This document shows positions 39,961-51,719 of a stretch of 64,000 bases of DNA, piece after piece (the first letter of the stretch is position 1; the number at the start of each line of letters is the position of its first letter). A program made the translations under genes and the position numbers. The notes below the pieces were generated by a model. That model saw nothing but the letters and a program-made list of their open reading frames with translations. It was not told where the DNA came from and ran no database searches. The DNA is from Parelaphostrongylus tenuis (Eukaryota; Nematoda; Chromadorea; Rhabditida; Metastrongylidae), in assembly GCA_019055375.1 (NCBI GenBank), contig JAHQIW010006249.1, forward strand, positions 1 through 64,000, given 5' to 3'.

Positions 39961-41800
39961 AAATTCGAAGAGAGTACTTTTCTGTTTGCTAGCGCAGATT
40001 TTCAAGCCTATTCCCAACGCTGGGCAAGAAGTTTTCATAAAGAGTATTAACAATTATTCGGAAGCTTCAATCTCGTGCAATGGCTGTACGTGCCAGTCTC
40101 TTGAGAAGACCCTTTTATAATGCTGAAAAAATTCAAAATAAAGTTGTATTTCACACGCGCACGTTTCTCGCACCAGGAGATTCTTTCTACACGTCCATGC
40201 TTTTCGTGCTCCCCGGTAAAGTAACAGTTAGATTGCGCGTTAGGTGTGAAATATGACTTTCAAAAATTTTTCGGCGTTAGAAAAAGGTCTTCTTAAGAAA
40301 TCAGCCAAGTAGAGCGCTAGCTCGAGATTTACGCTTTCGAATAATCACTAACATTCTTTATGAAAGCTTGTTTCCAGCGTAAGGGCCATGCTTGAAAATC
40401 TGTGCTACCAAACGGATAAAAATTTCACAGAGCTCTTACATAAGAGGTTAAAGTGCCGATATGTTCATGAAAGACTCCAAACCATAATAGTGGAGCAATC
40501 AAAAATAATCGGTTCTGGCCAACTAAGATTGCTGAGCTTGTTGTGTAAAGTTCACCACGATTGCTTCACAAGTTCCCATTCAACAGCTACTATCGTTTCT
40601 CTCCGTTGAACAGTGTGCCATGAAAACTTTCGTCGTAAAAATTCCATCGTTTTGACATCAGGTCAGATTGCAATATTTCTCCTAGAGACTTCGAGGTGAG
40701 ACCGTGCTGCTAAGGAAGTATAGCAGAAACTGGAAAATCACCACCTCCAACGATCACACTCTCGTAGAGGTCCTGTGGTGCAATGGTTTAGTGCGTCCTG
40801 TTTCACGCAATGGTAATTTACTGTTCGTCCCACGTAAAGATCTTGATGGGTATTTGTGAATGAACAAAACACCAAGGGAATTTCCATTTACAAATTAGAA
40901 CTTCATAACACTGTGATCACAGCTATGGTAGGATATCCGCTAATGGAAGGTAACAGCCAAGGGAGATATCATAGCAACAAATAGTACATTTTTTGTTGTG
41001 CAAAAATCCCCTGATGATTATTCTCTGTGGAGTTTTTAGGTCGGTTTACGAAATAGAATCGAATACTTTTCAGTTATGAGAGAACAGATAAGTATTCGAT
41101 CTCATTCGCTGTAGGAGAATTTTTCATGGCAGTGTTAGTAATCAGTCGAAGCTTGAATCTCTGGCTAGTGAAGCATATGGCCGATTTTCAAAAAGATCGT
41201 CTTACAACGCTGTAAAGTTCAAAATAAATTACGTTTCACACGCGCATATTTTGAGACTCTAGTTATGAGTCGATAGCGTAAGATTTAACGATTCCAGCCC
41301 TGAGCTTATTTTCAGGAAAGACCGTTTCTCTGCAGCCCAGCAGGAAAATAAGATCAAAATCACTTACGCGACAACGGGACTTTGGCTATCCTACGGGGTG
41401 GAAAGGCGAGGCACAGGGAGGATGGGACCGTTTCAACCAGCCGATCTATTGAATGGCCCTTCCAAGTGCCATAGGAAAGTGCGATTTTTGTTATTCAGTT
41501 ATCAATTTTTTTTCGAAATTCCAGATTAAACATCTGACCCTAGTACTAGAAGATTTTCGCTACACCTGCATGTCGTAATTCCCAGCTAAGAAATAGTTGA
41601 ATTGCGGGCAGACGTGAGACGAAATTTTATTTTGAACTGCACAGCATTAAAAACTGGTCTCTTTGAAAAGCGGTCATGAATGACCCTAGCCAGATATTTA
41701 GGCTTTCGAATGGCTGGCAACACTTCTACATAAAGTTCTTGCACAACGAATGAGGTCAAATATACATTTCTTCCCTCACAATCCTAAAGTACTCCACGTG
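39960..41800. repeat. right arm of large inverted repeat
   Basis: Reverse complement of 34240-36300 in the order expected for a palindrome: foldback repeat pieces (40040-40400, 41070-41260), the single copy of the 131-bp unit, and tRNA-like pseudogene 40769-40843. No gene. Confidence 0.55.
40769..40843 (+). pseudogene. tRNA-Val-like pseudogene
   Basis: GGTCCTGTGGTGCAATGGTTTAGTGCGTCCTGTTTCACGCAATGG; T arm scrambled. Mirror copy of 35239-35313. Confidence 0.6.
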
Positions 41801-42114
41801 CCCTTCGACTCGCCTCTGCTAACATTAGCAAGAGTCTAGGAGGAATCAAGAGAGGAGGAAAAGTGAAAGAATCACTTGATGTTGCGTTCTTTCAGGGTGA
41901 TTGATTGTCGACTGGCTTACGGCTGTTACGCCACCTTAATGTCATACCTTCCAATCGACTTTTGAGACCTCGCGTAAAAATTCAACATAATTCGATACAA
42001 TGTTTCAAGTCTCTCATGGTGGACTTTTCTGGAAATTTCTAAGCTTTTTGAATGAATTGGAAAGGTTAGTGACAACTACAGAATCACAGGTCTTGGCAAC
42101 TCGCTATCGGTCGG

Positions 42115-42184
42115 GGTCCTGTGGTGTAGTGGTTCACGTCTGCTTCACACGCGGAAGGTCGCAGGTTCAATCCCGGCCAGGACC
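42115..42184 (+). pseudogene. tRNA-Val(CAC), two-base deletion in D arm
   Basis: GGTTCACG replaces GGTTATCACG, and the T stem GCAGG/CCGGC has a mismatch. Acceptor and anticodon loop TTCACAC are intact. Leads the fourth T block. Confidence 0.7.
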
Positions 42185-42356
42185 TTCTTTTGGTCTCCTT
42201 CATTGAACAACTGCCATAAAAGTGCAAAGATTCAGAACATTTTCACATTGTGGGTCACATTTTGATATTCGCTCCGGAGACTTTGGAGCAAAACTGTGAA
42301 ACGGTGCTAGTATAGCAGAAACTCAAGAGAAATTTCTTTTGGCGAAATATAGTGAT

Positions 42357-42425
42357 GGCGGTTTTGTGGTGTAGTGGTTACAAATCAGCTATAGAACGTC
42401 GCCGAATCGACTCTGCCAAGACCTA
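42357..42425 (+). pseudogene. tRNA-Val-like pseudogene
   Basis: Block equivalent of 15857: GGCGGTTTTGTGGTGTAGTGG with a decayed 3' half. Confidence 0.6.
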
Positions 42426-42602
42426 GATCTGCTCTGTTGATTAAATAAGGCCTCAGAAACTTTCCTAGCAAGATTAGACCGTTCTTGCATTAGAGGTGTA
42501 GATTCCGACGACCGCACCAGAGGAGTTTGGAGGGAAACAGCAGAGCGATAGAAGTACGGTAGCGATTCAAAATCACCACTTCATGCGATCCGCCGTACGT
42601 TG

Positions 42603-42680
42603 GGACCGTTGGTGAAGTGATTATCACGTCTGCTTTACGGAGAGGGTCGTTGGTTCGATCCAAGAGGCATACCTGATTTT
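42603..42680 (+). pseudogene. tRNA-Val-like pseudogene
   Basis: Block equivalent of 16107. Here the B box GGTTCGATCCA is almost intact, but the anticodon arm (TCTGCTTTACGGAGA) is deleted by several bases. Confidence 0.6.
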
Positions 42681-43751
42681 GCAGTGCTCATTAAGAAATA
42701 ATGTGGGAAACAGTAATATAAAAGGATAATATGCCTCTATTCGAAAGTCTAGAAAGTTTGCTACAATTCGATTATCGCAATGCGTTTTCGAACTCTTTGG
42801 GAAAAAGGTTATCTTCGCTCTTTCCACAAACTTTTGGAGACCATCAGATAGCCTAATTTTCGGCGAATCCAAAACTGTGCTTGTTTTTCTAGAAGGGCGC
42901 GCTGTAGCAGCGAAAATAAAATCAAGTCTCATCTTGGTGAGCATAGTCGCTCATATTCACGCTATTCAATTCGAAATTCTATATCCACTTCGTCAACTTT
43001 TTAGGTTTTTTTTATTTTTAAGTCTGCGCTATACTTCTACCTCTTCATAATTTTGCTTCTTTTAATAAAAAATCCCGTAAGTTTCTACGAAACAGAGAAA
43101 AAGTTTGAAATAAGTTACGAAGTCCGCACCATTCCGGGACGGTTTTGAGATCACCGCGCGCAGTGCACTCGAGAAATGTGCGATAATGCTTGCCGATGGT
43201 GAAATTCAAAATCGCCGAAGTTCGGGCTATTGATTGATTCCTAAAAGATTAAGAGAAAAGCTGTGTCCAGCGCAAGCGCTCCGAGTGTAAAAGTTGACCT
43301 CCTACAACACACTAGAATGGCAATTTCGTGACAAAAGCGCAGTGTTCGAATCGCTGAGATTTGGGCTGTCGAATGACCACCAAAATCTTGCAAATAATGT
43401 CTAAAAGACCCCGTTCTCGAAAGATGGAAAATTGTCTCGAGGTAACAGGAAAACAACATGCGATCACGGCAGTTTGTTCAATGAACACTGCCAAACCATG
43501 GCCTCTTACCGGAATGGAACCGACGATCTTCAGCATGTCAAACAGAAGATAATAACCATTACATCACGGTATCGCCATAATCGGTGTTTCGTCAAAATCA
43601 GTCATTCTTGTGTTCCTGATTTACTGCCATGGTTCCACGATATCGCCTCGAAGTCTCCGCTGTTGATGTCGAAATCTGACTTGTAGTTAGAAGTTCTTAT
43701 TTTGGTATAAATAGTTCCATGGAGGCTTGCTTATTGAAGAGGGCAAAAGAA

Positions 43752-43823
43752 GGTCCTCGTCGGGATCGAACCAGCGACCTTCTCGGTGTGAAGCAGACGT
43801 GATAACCACGACACCACAGGACA
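43752..43823 (-). pseudogene. tRNA-Val(CAC) pseudogene
   Basis: Loop TTCACAC, but anticodon 3' stem is CGAGA instead of GCAGA, the T stem has two changes and the acceptor 5' end is TGTCCTG. Equivalent of the intact 18030, 27943 and 29736 genes. Confidence 0.7.
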
Positions 43824-44113
43824 CCACATCAAAGTCTCGGCAGCACCGGTGGTTCTTTTATTGCCACTATATTTCCATTGATTGACGATCTTTTCTGCAT
43901 TTCTAAAAATAAAACATCTAGAAATTTCTACAAACGGAGAAAAAATTCCCGAATAAATATCGAAACTTTCGTCCTTTCGAGGCAGCTTTGAAGTCGCCGC
44001 GCGCGGCACGATTATCAGACGAGCGATAATAGGCGCCGAACATGAAAGGTAATTTTCTTTTGACTGCTACAGCTTTCTGAAATTTCGAATAAAAGTTTCA
44101 GCGAAAACTAAAG

Positions 44114-44246
44114 AAACTTGAATCATTCAGTGGTACACATATAAAAAGCGGCTCTGAAGAAGGCGAACTGCCGAAACGTCAGCTGTGAATAAATTTTATT
44201 ATAACACCTCGTGTTTTGCTTAAAGAAGAAAAACAGTAATTATACT
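44114..44246 (+). mobile_element. retroposed spliced RNA, 11-bp TSD
   Basis: 133 bp inserted between two copies of GAAAACTAAAG (44103-44113 and 44247-44257). The paralogous T-block site near 18372 is empty (ACGAAAAGTAAAGCGATGAAAG). The insert equals the minus-strand M-segment repeat (for example 56610 to 56380) but lacks that repeat's interval from GTGAGTATG to TTTCCAG. The junction reads AAAAAGCG|GCTCTGAAG, an exact exon-exon join. A spliced transcript was therefore reverse transcribed and inserted. Confidence 0.85.
44143..44186 (+). ncRNA. hammerhead-like fold, degenerate
   Basis: GCGGCT (44146-44151) can pair with AGCTGT downstream. Between them lie CTGAAGA (core; base 7 is free in hammerheads), GGC/GCC stem II with loop GAACT, then GAAAC and a GTC cleavage triplet. 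One extra A sits between core and stem II, and stem III is only ACGT. The resemblance to Penelope-type hammerheads is clear; activity is uncertain. Confidence 0.45.
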
Positions 44247-45203
44247 GAAAACTAAAGCGATTAAAGTTTAGCAACAACTGGAAAATCAACGATGCCAGAC
44301 GAAACTGTCCGTTGTCTGCACTTGACCGCGGATTTATTGGCCCTTAGTGATGCTGATTCAAGAGAAAAAATTTCGTCCCTACGAAATCATGGATATTTAC
44401 CGAGTAGACGTATTCTTAGCATAAAGAATGCCAAGGTGTCCCAGAAATTCTCCCTTTCAATCCATAGCTACATCCCTGGAAAGAGCATGCCTTCCACCCT
44501 CAATCTGTATTTGTATTGCCTGTCTCATAAGAATGTACCTTAAGAACATATATTTTATTATAAGCAATCGAATGTACAACACTGCTGATTTAGCGATTTA
44601 TCACACTTGACAGCACGTGTAATTTGTATGTTGTCGTCTTCTCTATGTAAGGGGATGCAGACTTCCAAGAGGATTGGCCACGACGAAGGGTACTGCTCAA
44701 CTGACGAGGCTGTCAAGGCCATAAATGTGTATTGGGCTCTATAAATGTCCATAAAAGGCCACACGACATGCTGGCTCAGAAAATCATTATCATTCTACAA
44801 TATGTAACCTCTAAGAGGAACTTATACGAAGAAGATTTCGGCATGTATCCAAAGTAGGCCTCAATAGCTTTCGCATTTATCAATTCGAGGACTGAATGCC
44901 ATAGAAGAGATGCTTTTTCTAACCCAGGCCCATCATTTCTTTTCTTCAGCATATTTGTTCAGCAATCAGCAGTTAGTACAATCAGCATCGCTCAGCAGCT
45001 AATTATTAGATGGTTCCATAAGTGCTGGCATTAGAGCACTGAACACCAGATCTATCAAGAAGTACTTAAAATTGCATGGTTTTGGTATCGTTCAACTGCG
45101 CATTTTCTTGCAAACATTTTCGTATACAACTTTCATATGGATAATTTAGAATGGAGCTGCCTTAAGAACGAATTTGTCTGATAATGACGCGTAAGATAGA
45201 ATG

Positions 45204-45422
45204 CTAGTGAAACATTAATGGTGCTTCCTGAGGACGGCCCGAACTCGACTGATCCTCCACACTGTCCTCTCCAGCTTTAAATTTCGTCAATAACTTCCTA
45301 GCCTTATCTGCAACCCTATCATCGCCCCAAGCTCCATAAATCTTTTGCCTCGTCACTAGACTTTCCACTACGCGCCATTCGTGCATGAGTAGCAAGCAAA
45401 TTTCTTTCCAAGACAGCTCCAT
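45204..45422 (-). pseudogene. mariner transposase N-terminal fragment (M copy 2)
   Basis: Best preserved HTH copy. From ATG at 45422: MELSWKEICLLLMHEW, then IYGAWGDDRVADKARK, then KFKAGEDSVEDQSSSGRP. This matches the two-HTH DNA-binding region and linker (usual form W.KKFRSGD.SLEDE.RSGRP). The frame stays open upstream to 45506. No catalytic domain follows on this strand. Confidence 0.7.
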
Positions 45423-46734
45423 CTTGAAGCAACTATAGCCAAGTTGCTTACCAAAATGTTTGCTAGAAATGGGCAGTTGAACGATACCAAAACCATGCAA
45501 TTTCAACTACATTTGGTTAAGAAAAGTGGTTTTTATTGTTTTGATGCCAAAACTTATGGTACGACCTAATATCTTTACTTCGGTCAAAAACTTATCCTTG
45601 TTGCATAGAATTCGTACTTCTGACAATCTACAGTCATTACACTTCTGGTGGTCACTGGATAGGCTGTGATTATAGTACTAGGTTTAGTTTCTGGAAATGC
45701 CTTCTAAGGGCACAGTACCAACGAAGGGTAGATACGCCTCAACTACTAGTTACTTAAGCCCACTGTTTCAAGCTCAGAGCGGGTTTTGTTGACAGTTGTA
45801 TAGCAAGGTTCTTATAATAGGAGCACTTCTTCGTCATGAAAGGATAACATATCAAGCAGATTTCAATGGGTATTTTCAGTAAGAAAAACGCTTCTGAATC
45901 TTAACAAACTATATTATTTCGTAGGAAAACGTCATCCTCAAGGGTTGAATATATCTCCGGCTTTACACATTCTTGCCGCCTATTTGATGAAAGGAGAACG
46001 CTTTCTCTCATTCATCATTCTTGCGAACGCTAGACATAATTGCTTCTAATCAACTCCCAAACATCGAGCATGTACAGTTCGGAGAAGTTGATTTGTTTCC
46101 TTAGTCTGAGCACTACGTCGCCTTGAACATATTTACTCGAGATCAAAGAGTATGGTAAGATTATGGGTGACGGCATCTTCGACACTCACCGATTATCCTT
46201 TCAGCAACGTTCTCTTGATGAGATCGATCCCAATACTGTACAATGCTGGCTGGGATTAGGGAGGTTTTGCTCTCTTCGGAGCCTGGGAAGGTCAAAATGA
46301 ATCGCGGTTCACTCAGTCGACCACTTTCCGAAGGTGCATCTTGGAAAACTTGGAGCGTCAAGTAATCGAATAGTAAAAAGTGTGGATTATGTCTTTGAGA
46401 AAGTGCACAGTCTATTGTCATATTTTGTGACGTTCGAAGCTTTTAATTCAAAATTTTACCTAAGCATATTTCTTCACACAATTTGTTCGATTAGCAGCTC
46501 TGCAATAGTCTGCAGAAAATAGATCCGAGAATGTGTTTACACCTGCGTACATCAATGTTGGATGTAATACTAGAGTAAAATCGGTCACAAGTATTGGCTT
46601 GGAAAGAAAGTGTTGGGGTACTTGTATAAAGTTGAACATTTATGCATGAATTTCCAACAAGAACGATAAAAACTATTCAATTCCTGAAACCGACTATTCA
46701 TTAACCTCGGCATGCTTCAATAATTCCTAATTTT

Positions 46735-46965
46735 CTTCTTAAGTCAGACTCGAGATGTTATAGTATCTTTTATTCAACAGCTAAAGTTTCGGCAGTTCGC
46801 GTTCTTCAGAGCCTGGAAAAGTCAAGTTATGTACAACCCAATCAGTCAAGCACCTCCATTACTCCTTTAGAAAAAATTACCAGATCTAGATTTCGATCGC
46901 ATCAAGCACAAGATCAACTCTCAACATACTCACCGCTTTTTATATGTGTTCCAATGAATGAATCT
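46735..46965 (-). repeat. intron-containing repeat (M copy 2)
   Basis: As at 56380-56610: donor GTGAGTATG and acceptor TTTTCCAG flank ~120 bp, followed by GCTCTGAAGAA. Unspliced form. Confidence 0.65.
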
Positions 46966-47029
46966 TTTTGGAGATTACCGTAAGGATATATATAGGTCTC
47001 TAATACGTCCAACCTATCAAACAACTATT

Positions 47030-47405
47030 CTCTAGAATAATGACCATCTTTTTTCAGGACCTTCTGCCATCGGTCCGCCAAGTTTTGAATCTGGTCGATG
47101 TACCATTCCTTCGAGTTCAAATCAAAGAACTCTGACATGCTTCTTCAATTCATTGAATGATTCAGATCGGCGATCCTTCAAAGGTGTTACGTTCGGATCG
47201 GAAAAGGCTATAGCCGGATGAAGGGCAATCTGGACCATAGGCGGGATGCGGCAAAACCTCGACTCCGCCCAGTTCATTAAACTTTGGTCTTTTTAGCACT
47301 GTGTGGTCTGGCATTGTCTTGCTGCATCAAAGCGCGCTTCCCGTTGCCCAAGGCCAAGTACTTTCTTTTTTGGCTTGTCGTAGACTGGACTTGGCGGAAG
47401 CTTGT
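47030..47405 (-). pseudogene. mariner transposase C-terminal fragment (M copy 2)
   Basis: Collinear with 23930-24311; catalytic-end words such as VLPHPAYG and PDCPS recognisable with frame breaks. Confidence 0.55.
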
Positions 47406-48124
47406 GACAAAGTGAAGATAAAGACGAGTAATATCTAGGCCTTAAAAATGGAAAAACCTACGTAAGAAACTGTACTATTCCCATAATATGCATCGGAGTT
47501 ATCTCATGCTTACTAGAGTGTCCCAGTACTTTCATTTCGATATAGGCACTTCGTAGCAGTAGGTTGACTCTTTGTACGTGAGCATTATGCTCCCATAACG
47601 AACTTCTTCTAGTTTCTCCTCAAAGGGTAGGGTTTTAAGCGACTGCCTTGAGCCCCCACCAATTATCCTCATCTTCCAAACTACATTCTCCATCGCTTGA
47701 CTCACTCTAGAAGAACGAGCATTTGAGATGAGTCCGGTGTTTTTCATGGCAATATTCGATTCGTCATTATGCAGAAGAGAACTTGCTCACATAGTTGTGG
47801 AGGTTGATGTCTATGAGAAGCGGGTAACGGATTTAGTCTTTCATGTACTGATACGTGACATCAACGAACCACAAATGTTCGCATCTTGAGTTATTTGAAG
47901 AGTAGAAGCTAAACGAGGTACAAAAAAGCATCCCAAGGCCATAATGAACTAAAAAGAACTAAGTAGACTATGTGCAACTGATGAGCATAAAAGACAACAA
48001 ATGTTACGGTACAAAAATTTTACACTGAAGCATAAATGGACATATAAGAAATTAATACCCATTAGACCATATAGCAAAGTCTCTTATACAGCACGTAGAA
48101 AAACTTCTCAACTGTATTTTTTGC

Positions 48125-48378
48125 CTTTTTTTGTTTTATTTTGCTAGTGCGGATCTCAGCACCTCTAGCATTGAATTCGTTGTTTCGTCTTTATCTTGAA
48201 TGTCGTAGAAAATTAGGTTGAGAGAGTCTCCTTGCAATCTCGAGGAAAGCGTGGCTGTACCGTTCCATAAGGCGTCTAGAGAGAGCTGGGTGGGGGAGGG
48301 TGGGAGGGGAAGGGGGTTGGAGCGCGGCTCCACGCGCGCTACGACGAGCATCAGAACTACTCGGCCACGGCATCCCCC
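48125..48378 (-). mobile_element. tRNA-derived SINE, copy 3
   Basis: Minus-strand start GGGGGATGCCGTGGCCGAGTAG, body as in the other copies, A-rich tail at 48110-48130. Confidence 0.7.
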
Positions 48379-48883
48379 AACTGTATTATTGCTCGAAAAT
48401 TCGACATAATTTCATAGATTACTCTAAGCCTTTCTTGAAGTCGAAATGGCACCTCTGTCGGTAGACGTAGACGAAAGCCGAAACGTACGTCTACCAATAG
48501 AGGTGCCATTGCAGACCTTACGTAAGGTTCAATACATTCTATCACACTATATCGAATTGTTGAGCGAGGTCTCCAAAAGGTCGATTGAAAGGAACTGTCC
48601 AAAATTCATAGGGAGCTAAATATTAAGAGACATAGAACGCATTGTGAATTATACTTCAAAGACAAACTACTGGTTTATGATTTTTGTTGGCATTGTTCCT
48701 ACTACGAATGACCTTATTGAATACTCTTTAGCGCCATTCATTTATTCATTCACATGGTTACAAAACCGCCTTTAGTAGCGATAAGTCTTAATATCATAGT
48801 GAAACTACAACATTGCGATGATAACGAGCCCCGACTGCACCGTTAAAGCTCAACGAGGGTCGGCTGACATATTAAGACCGTAC

Positions 48884-49136
48884 TTTAACCGGCTGAGTTC
48901 AGTGGACTTTAGCTGGGCGTGTCCGCCAACGTTGAACCTACTTTGCTCCGATTAATCGCCGACTACACTACTACTTTTCGCTGCAAGATCGCACACGAAG
49001 CGGTCCAAAACTTAGCTGCTCGTCTTGCAACGGAAAGTAGTACTCTAGTCGGCGAGCAATCGGGTCAGAGGAGGTGGAGTCGTTCCCACGCTAGCGGAGA
49101 TGCCCATTTTGGATTCGCGGGAGTCAACCGGATAAG
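48884..49136. mobile_element. TTAA MITE, CGCGGACCCA family, copy 3
   Basis: TTAACCGG at the left edge; right TIR TTGGATTCGCGGGAGTCAACCGGATAA has lost the exact TTAA. Confidence 0.6.
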
Positions 49137-49301
49137 AGCTGAAGAAGGCTATACTATAACCTCTATTCGAAAGTTGGTGAGCTTTCACATTTGAAGTTGA
49201 AACTTAACATATTCAGCAAAGACTTCAAACTATAATCGTCGAACAGTGGATATAGGCGGCTGTTCAAAAGTCATCGCTTCTGACGGAGCACTGTCTGATG
49301 A

Positions 49302-49373
49302 GGTCCTGTGGTGTAGTGGTTATCACGTCTGCTTCACACGCAGAAGGTCGCCGGTTCGATCCCGGCCAGGACC
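49302..49373 (+). tRNA. tRNA-Val(CAC)
   Basis: Exact consensus cloverleaf, loop TTCACAC. Unlike the other copies, the ~40 bases just downstream, including the T-rich terminator, are deleted; the next sequence is TTAATGCAAAAAAATC. Transcripts may therefore run on. Confidence 0.85.
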
Positions 49374-49514
49374 TTAATGCAAAAAAATCAGAACGTTTTC
49401 ACATTGCGGGTCAAATTTTCATATTTGCCTCGGAGACTTTGAAGCAAAACTGTGAAACGGTGCTTGTATAGCAAAAACTCAAAAATAATGCCTTTTGGCG
49501 AAACACTAGGCATG

Positions 49515-49583
49515 GCGGTTTTATGGTGTAGAGGTTACAAATCTCCTTATAAAAGGTCACCGATTCGATCTCGGCCAGGACCT
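49515..49583 (+). pseudogene. tRNA-Val-like pseudogene
   Basis: Block equivalent of 15857 and 26467. Confidence 0.6.
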
Positions 49584-49765
49584 AGTTCTGCTCTGTTCAT
49601 TGAATAAAAGGACTTAAAAACTTTCGTACCATGATTAGAACATTTTTACATTACAGGTTGAATTCCGACGATCGCACCAGGGAGTTTGGAGAGAAACCGC
49701 AGAGCGATGGAAGTACGGTAGCAATTCAACAAAATCACCACTTCATGCGATCCGCCGTACGTTGG

Positions 49766-49845
49766 GGACCCTTGGTGAAGTGATTATCACGTTTGTTTTA
49801 CGCGGAGAGGATCGTCAATTTGATCCAGGAGGCGAACCTGGTTTT
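49766..49845 (+). pseudogene. tRNA-Val-like pseudogene
   Basis: Block equivalent of 16107 and 26715; B box changed to CAATTTGATCCAG. Confidence 0.6.
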
Positions 49846-50997
49846 GCACTGCTTACTAAGGAATAATATACGGCAACCTCTAATCGGAAATTTGAAAAGT
49901 TTGCTACAAGTCGATTATGGCAATGCCTTTTCGGACTCCTTGGGAAAAAGGTTATCTTAGCTTTTTTCACGAACTTCCAGAGATCATTAGATAGCTTAAT
50001 TTTCGGCGAATCCAACACTGTGCTTGTTTTCTAACGGTCTCCGACACTATGCTTGATTTCTAAAAGAACCTCCTTGGCGTGCTTTAGCAGCAAAAATCAG
50101 ATCAAGATTCACCTTGCCGCGCAAAGTCGAGCGTATTCACGCTCTTCAATTCGAAATTCTTTCTCCAAGTTTTTTTTTGAATTTTTAGTCGCAGCTATAT
50201 TTCTACTCCTCCATGATTTACCTTCAATTCTGATATGAAAATCTCGCAACTTTCTTTGAAGCAGAGAAAAATTTTGAAACAAATTACGAAGACCGCTCCT
50301 TCCGGGGCGGTTTTGAGATCTCCGCGCGCAGTGCATTCAAGAGATGCGCGATAATGCTGGCCGGATGTGAAAGATAAAATTTATCTGGCTGCTACAGCGC
50401 AACAGCAAGGCCTGTCCAGAAATCAAACACCCTTTCAAAATCGCCGAAGTTCGGGCTATTGATAGATTCCTAAATGTTCAAGAGAAAAGCAGTGTCCAGC
50501 GCAAAACGCTTCGCGTGTGAAATTTGACGTCATTTTCGCTGCTACAACGCATAAAAGGGCAATTTTGAGACAAAAGCGCAGTGTTTGGATTACTGAGATT
50601 TGGACTGTCGAATGACCACTGAAATCCTCCAAAAAATGCGCAAAAGACCCTGTTTTTGAAAGATGAAAAATTGTCTTGAGGTAACGGGAGAGCACGAAGT
50701 TATCACGGCAGTTTGTTCAATGAACACTGCCAAACCATGGCCTCGTGCCGGGATGGAACCGACGATCTTTAGCATGTCAAACAGAAGATAATAACCATTA
50801 CATCATGGTATCGCCATAATCGGTGTTTCGTCAAAATCAGTCATTCTTGTGTTCATGATTTACTTTTTTTCCATCGTTCTACAATATCGCTTCAAAGTCT
50901 CCGCTGTTGATGTCGAAATCTGATTTGTAGCGTGGAGACGTTCTTATTTTGGTATAAAAAGTTCCATGGAGGTTTGTTCACGAAGATAGCAAAACAA

Positions 50998-51069
50998 GGT
51001 CCTGGCCGGGATCGAACTGGCGACCTTCTGCGTGTGAAGCAGACGTGATAACCACTACACCACAGGAGA
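50998..51069 (-). pseudogene. tRNA-Val(CAC), acceptor damaged
   Basis: Loop TTCACAC and anticodon stem are perfect. The 5' end is TCTCCTG, so the first two acceptor pairs are lost, and the T stem GCCAG/CCGGC has one mismatch. Confidence 0.7.
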
Positions 51070-51401
51070 CCGTTGAAGGTCTTGGCAACACCGTTGATTA
51101 CTTAGTTAGCCACTGCACTTCCATTATTTGATGATCTTTTTGCAATTCTAAAATAAAACATTTAGAAATTTCTTTGAACGGAGAAAAAATTCCGAATTAA
51201 ATAACGAAATCCTCGCTCTTGAAGTCGCCGCGCGCGGCACGATTATTAGACGCTCGATAGTAGGCGTCGAACATGAAAGGTGACTTTTTTGACTGCTACA
51301 GCCTTCTAAAATTTTGAATAAAAGTTTTAACGAAAAGTAAAGCGATGCAAGTTTAGCAGCAACTGGAAAATCACCGATCTTAATGAAACAATAGCGGTTG
51401 G

Positions 51402-51473
51402 GGTTCTGTGGTGTAGTGGTGATCAGGTCTGCTTTACACGCAGAATGCCGCTGGTTCGATCCCAGCCAGGACC
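51402..51473 (+). tRNA. tRNA-Val(TAC) with compensated T stem
   Basis: Loop TTTACAC. Acceptor GGTTCTG/CAGGACC pairs with one G-U. T stem is GCTGG/CCAGC where every other copy has GCCGG/CCGGC: a paired C-G to T-A double change. The D stem has GTG against CAG, one mismatch. TTTTGC lies a few bases downstream. Confidence 0.72.
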
Positions 51474-51644
51474 TACCTTTTGCTCTTTTCCCTGAAGAAA
51501 CTGCTATGAAAGTCTTTACAGTGAAGATTTTGACACATAGGTCAGATTTCGACTTTTGCCTCAAGGACGTTGAGCAAAACCGTAAAGCGGTGGAAGTATA
51601 GCGGCAGCACAAATCACCGCTCTTGACGAACCAATGCTCGTTAG

Positions 51645-51719
51645 GGTTTTGTGGTGTAGTGGTTGTGACGTCTGCTCAACGCACAGAAGGTCGCCGGTTT
51701 GATCCCGGTAAGGATCTGG
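51645..51719 (+). pseudogene. tRNA-Val-like pseudogene
   Basis: A box TGGTGTAGTGG, B box GGTTTGATCCC; ends TAAGGATCT. Equivalent of 18684. Confidence 0.6.

Larger units (their letters stand above)
44310..49301 (+). repeat. M segment, copy 2 of 3 (~5 kb)
   Basis: Collinear with 21250-26221 and 53990-58956. Here it follows directly on a T block without the FB and pseudo-tRNA module. Stretches not listed separately hold no gene I recognise. Confidence 0.85.
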
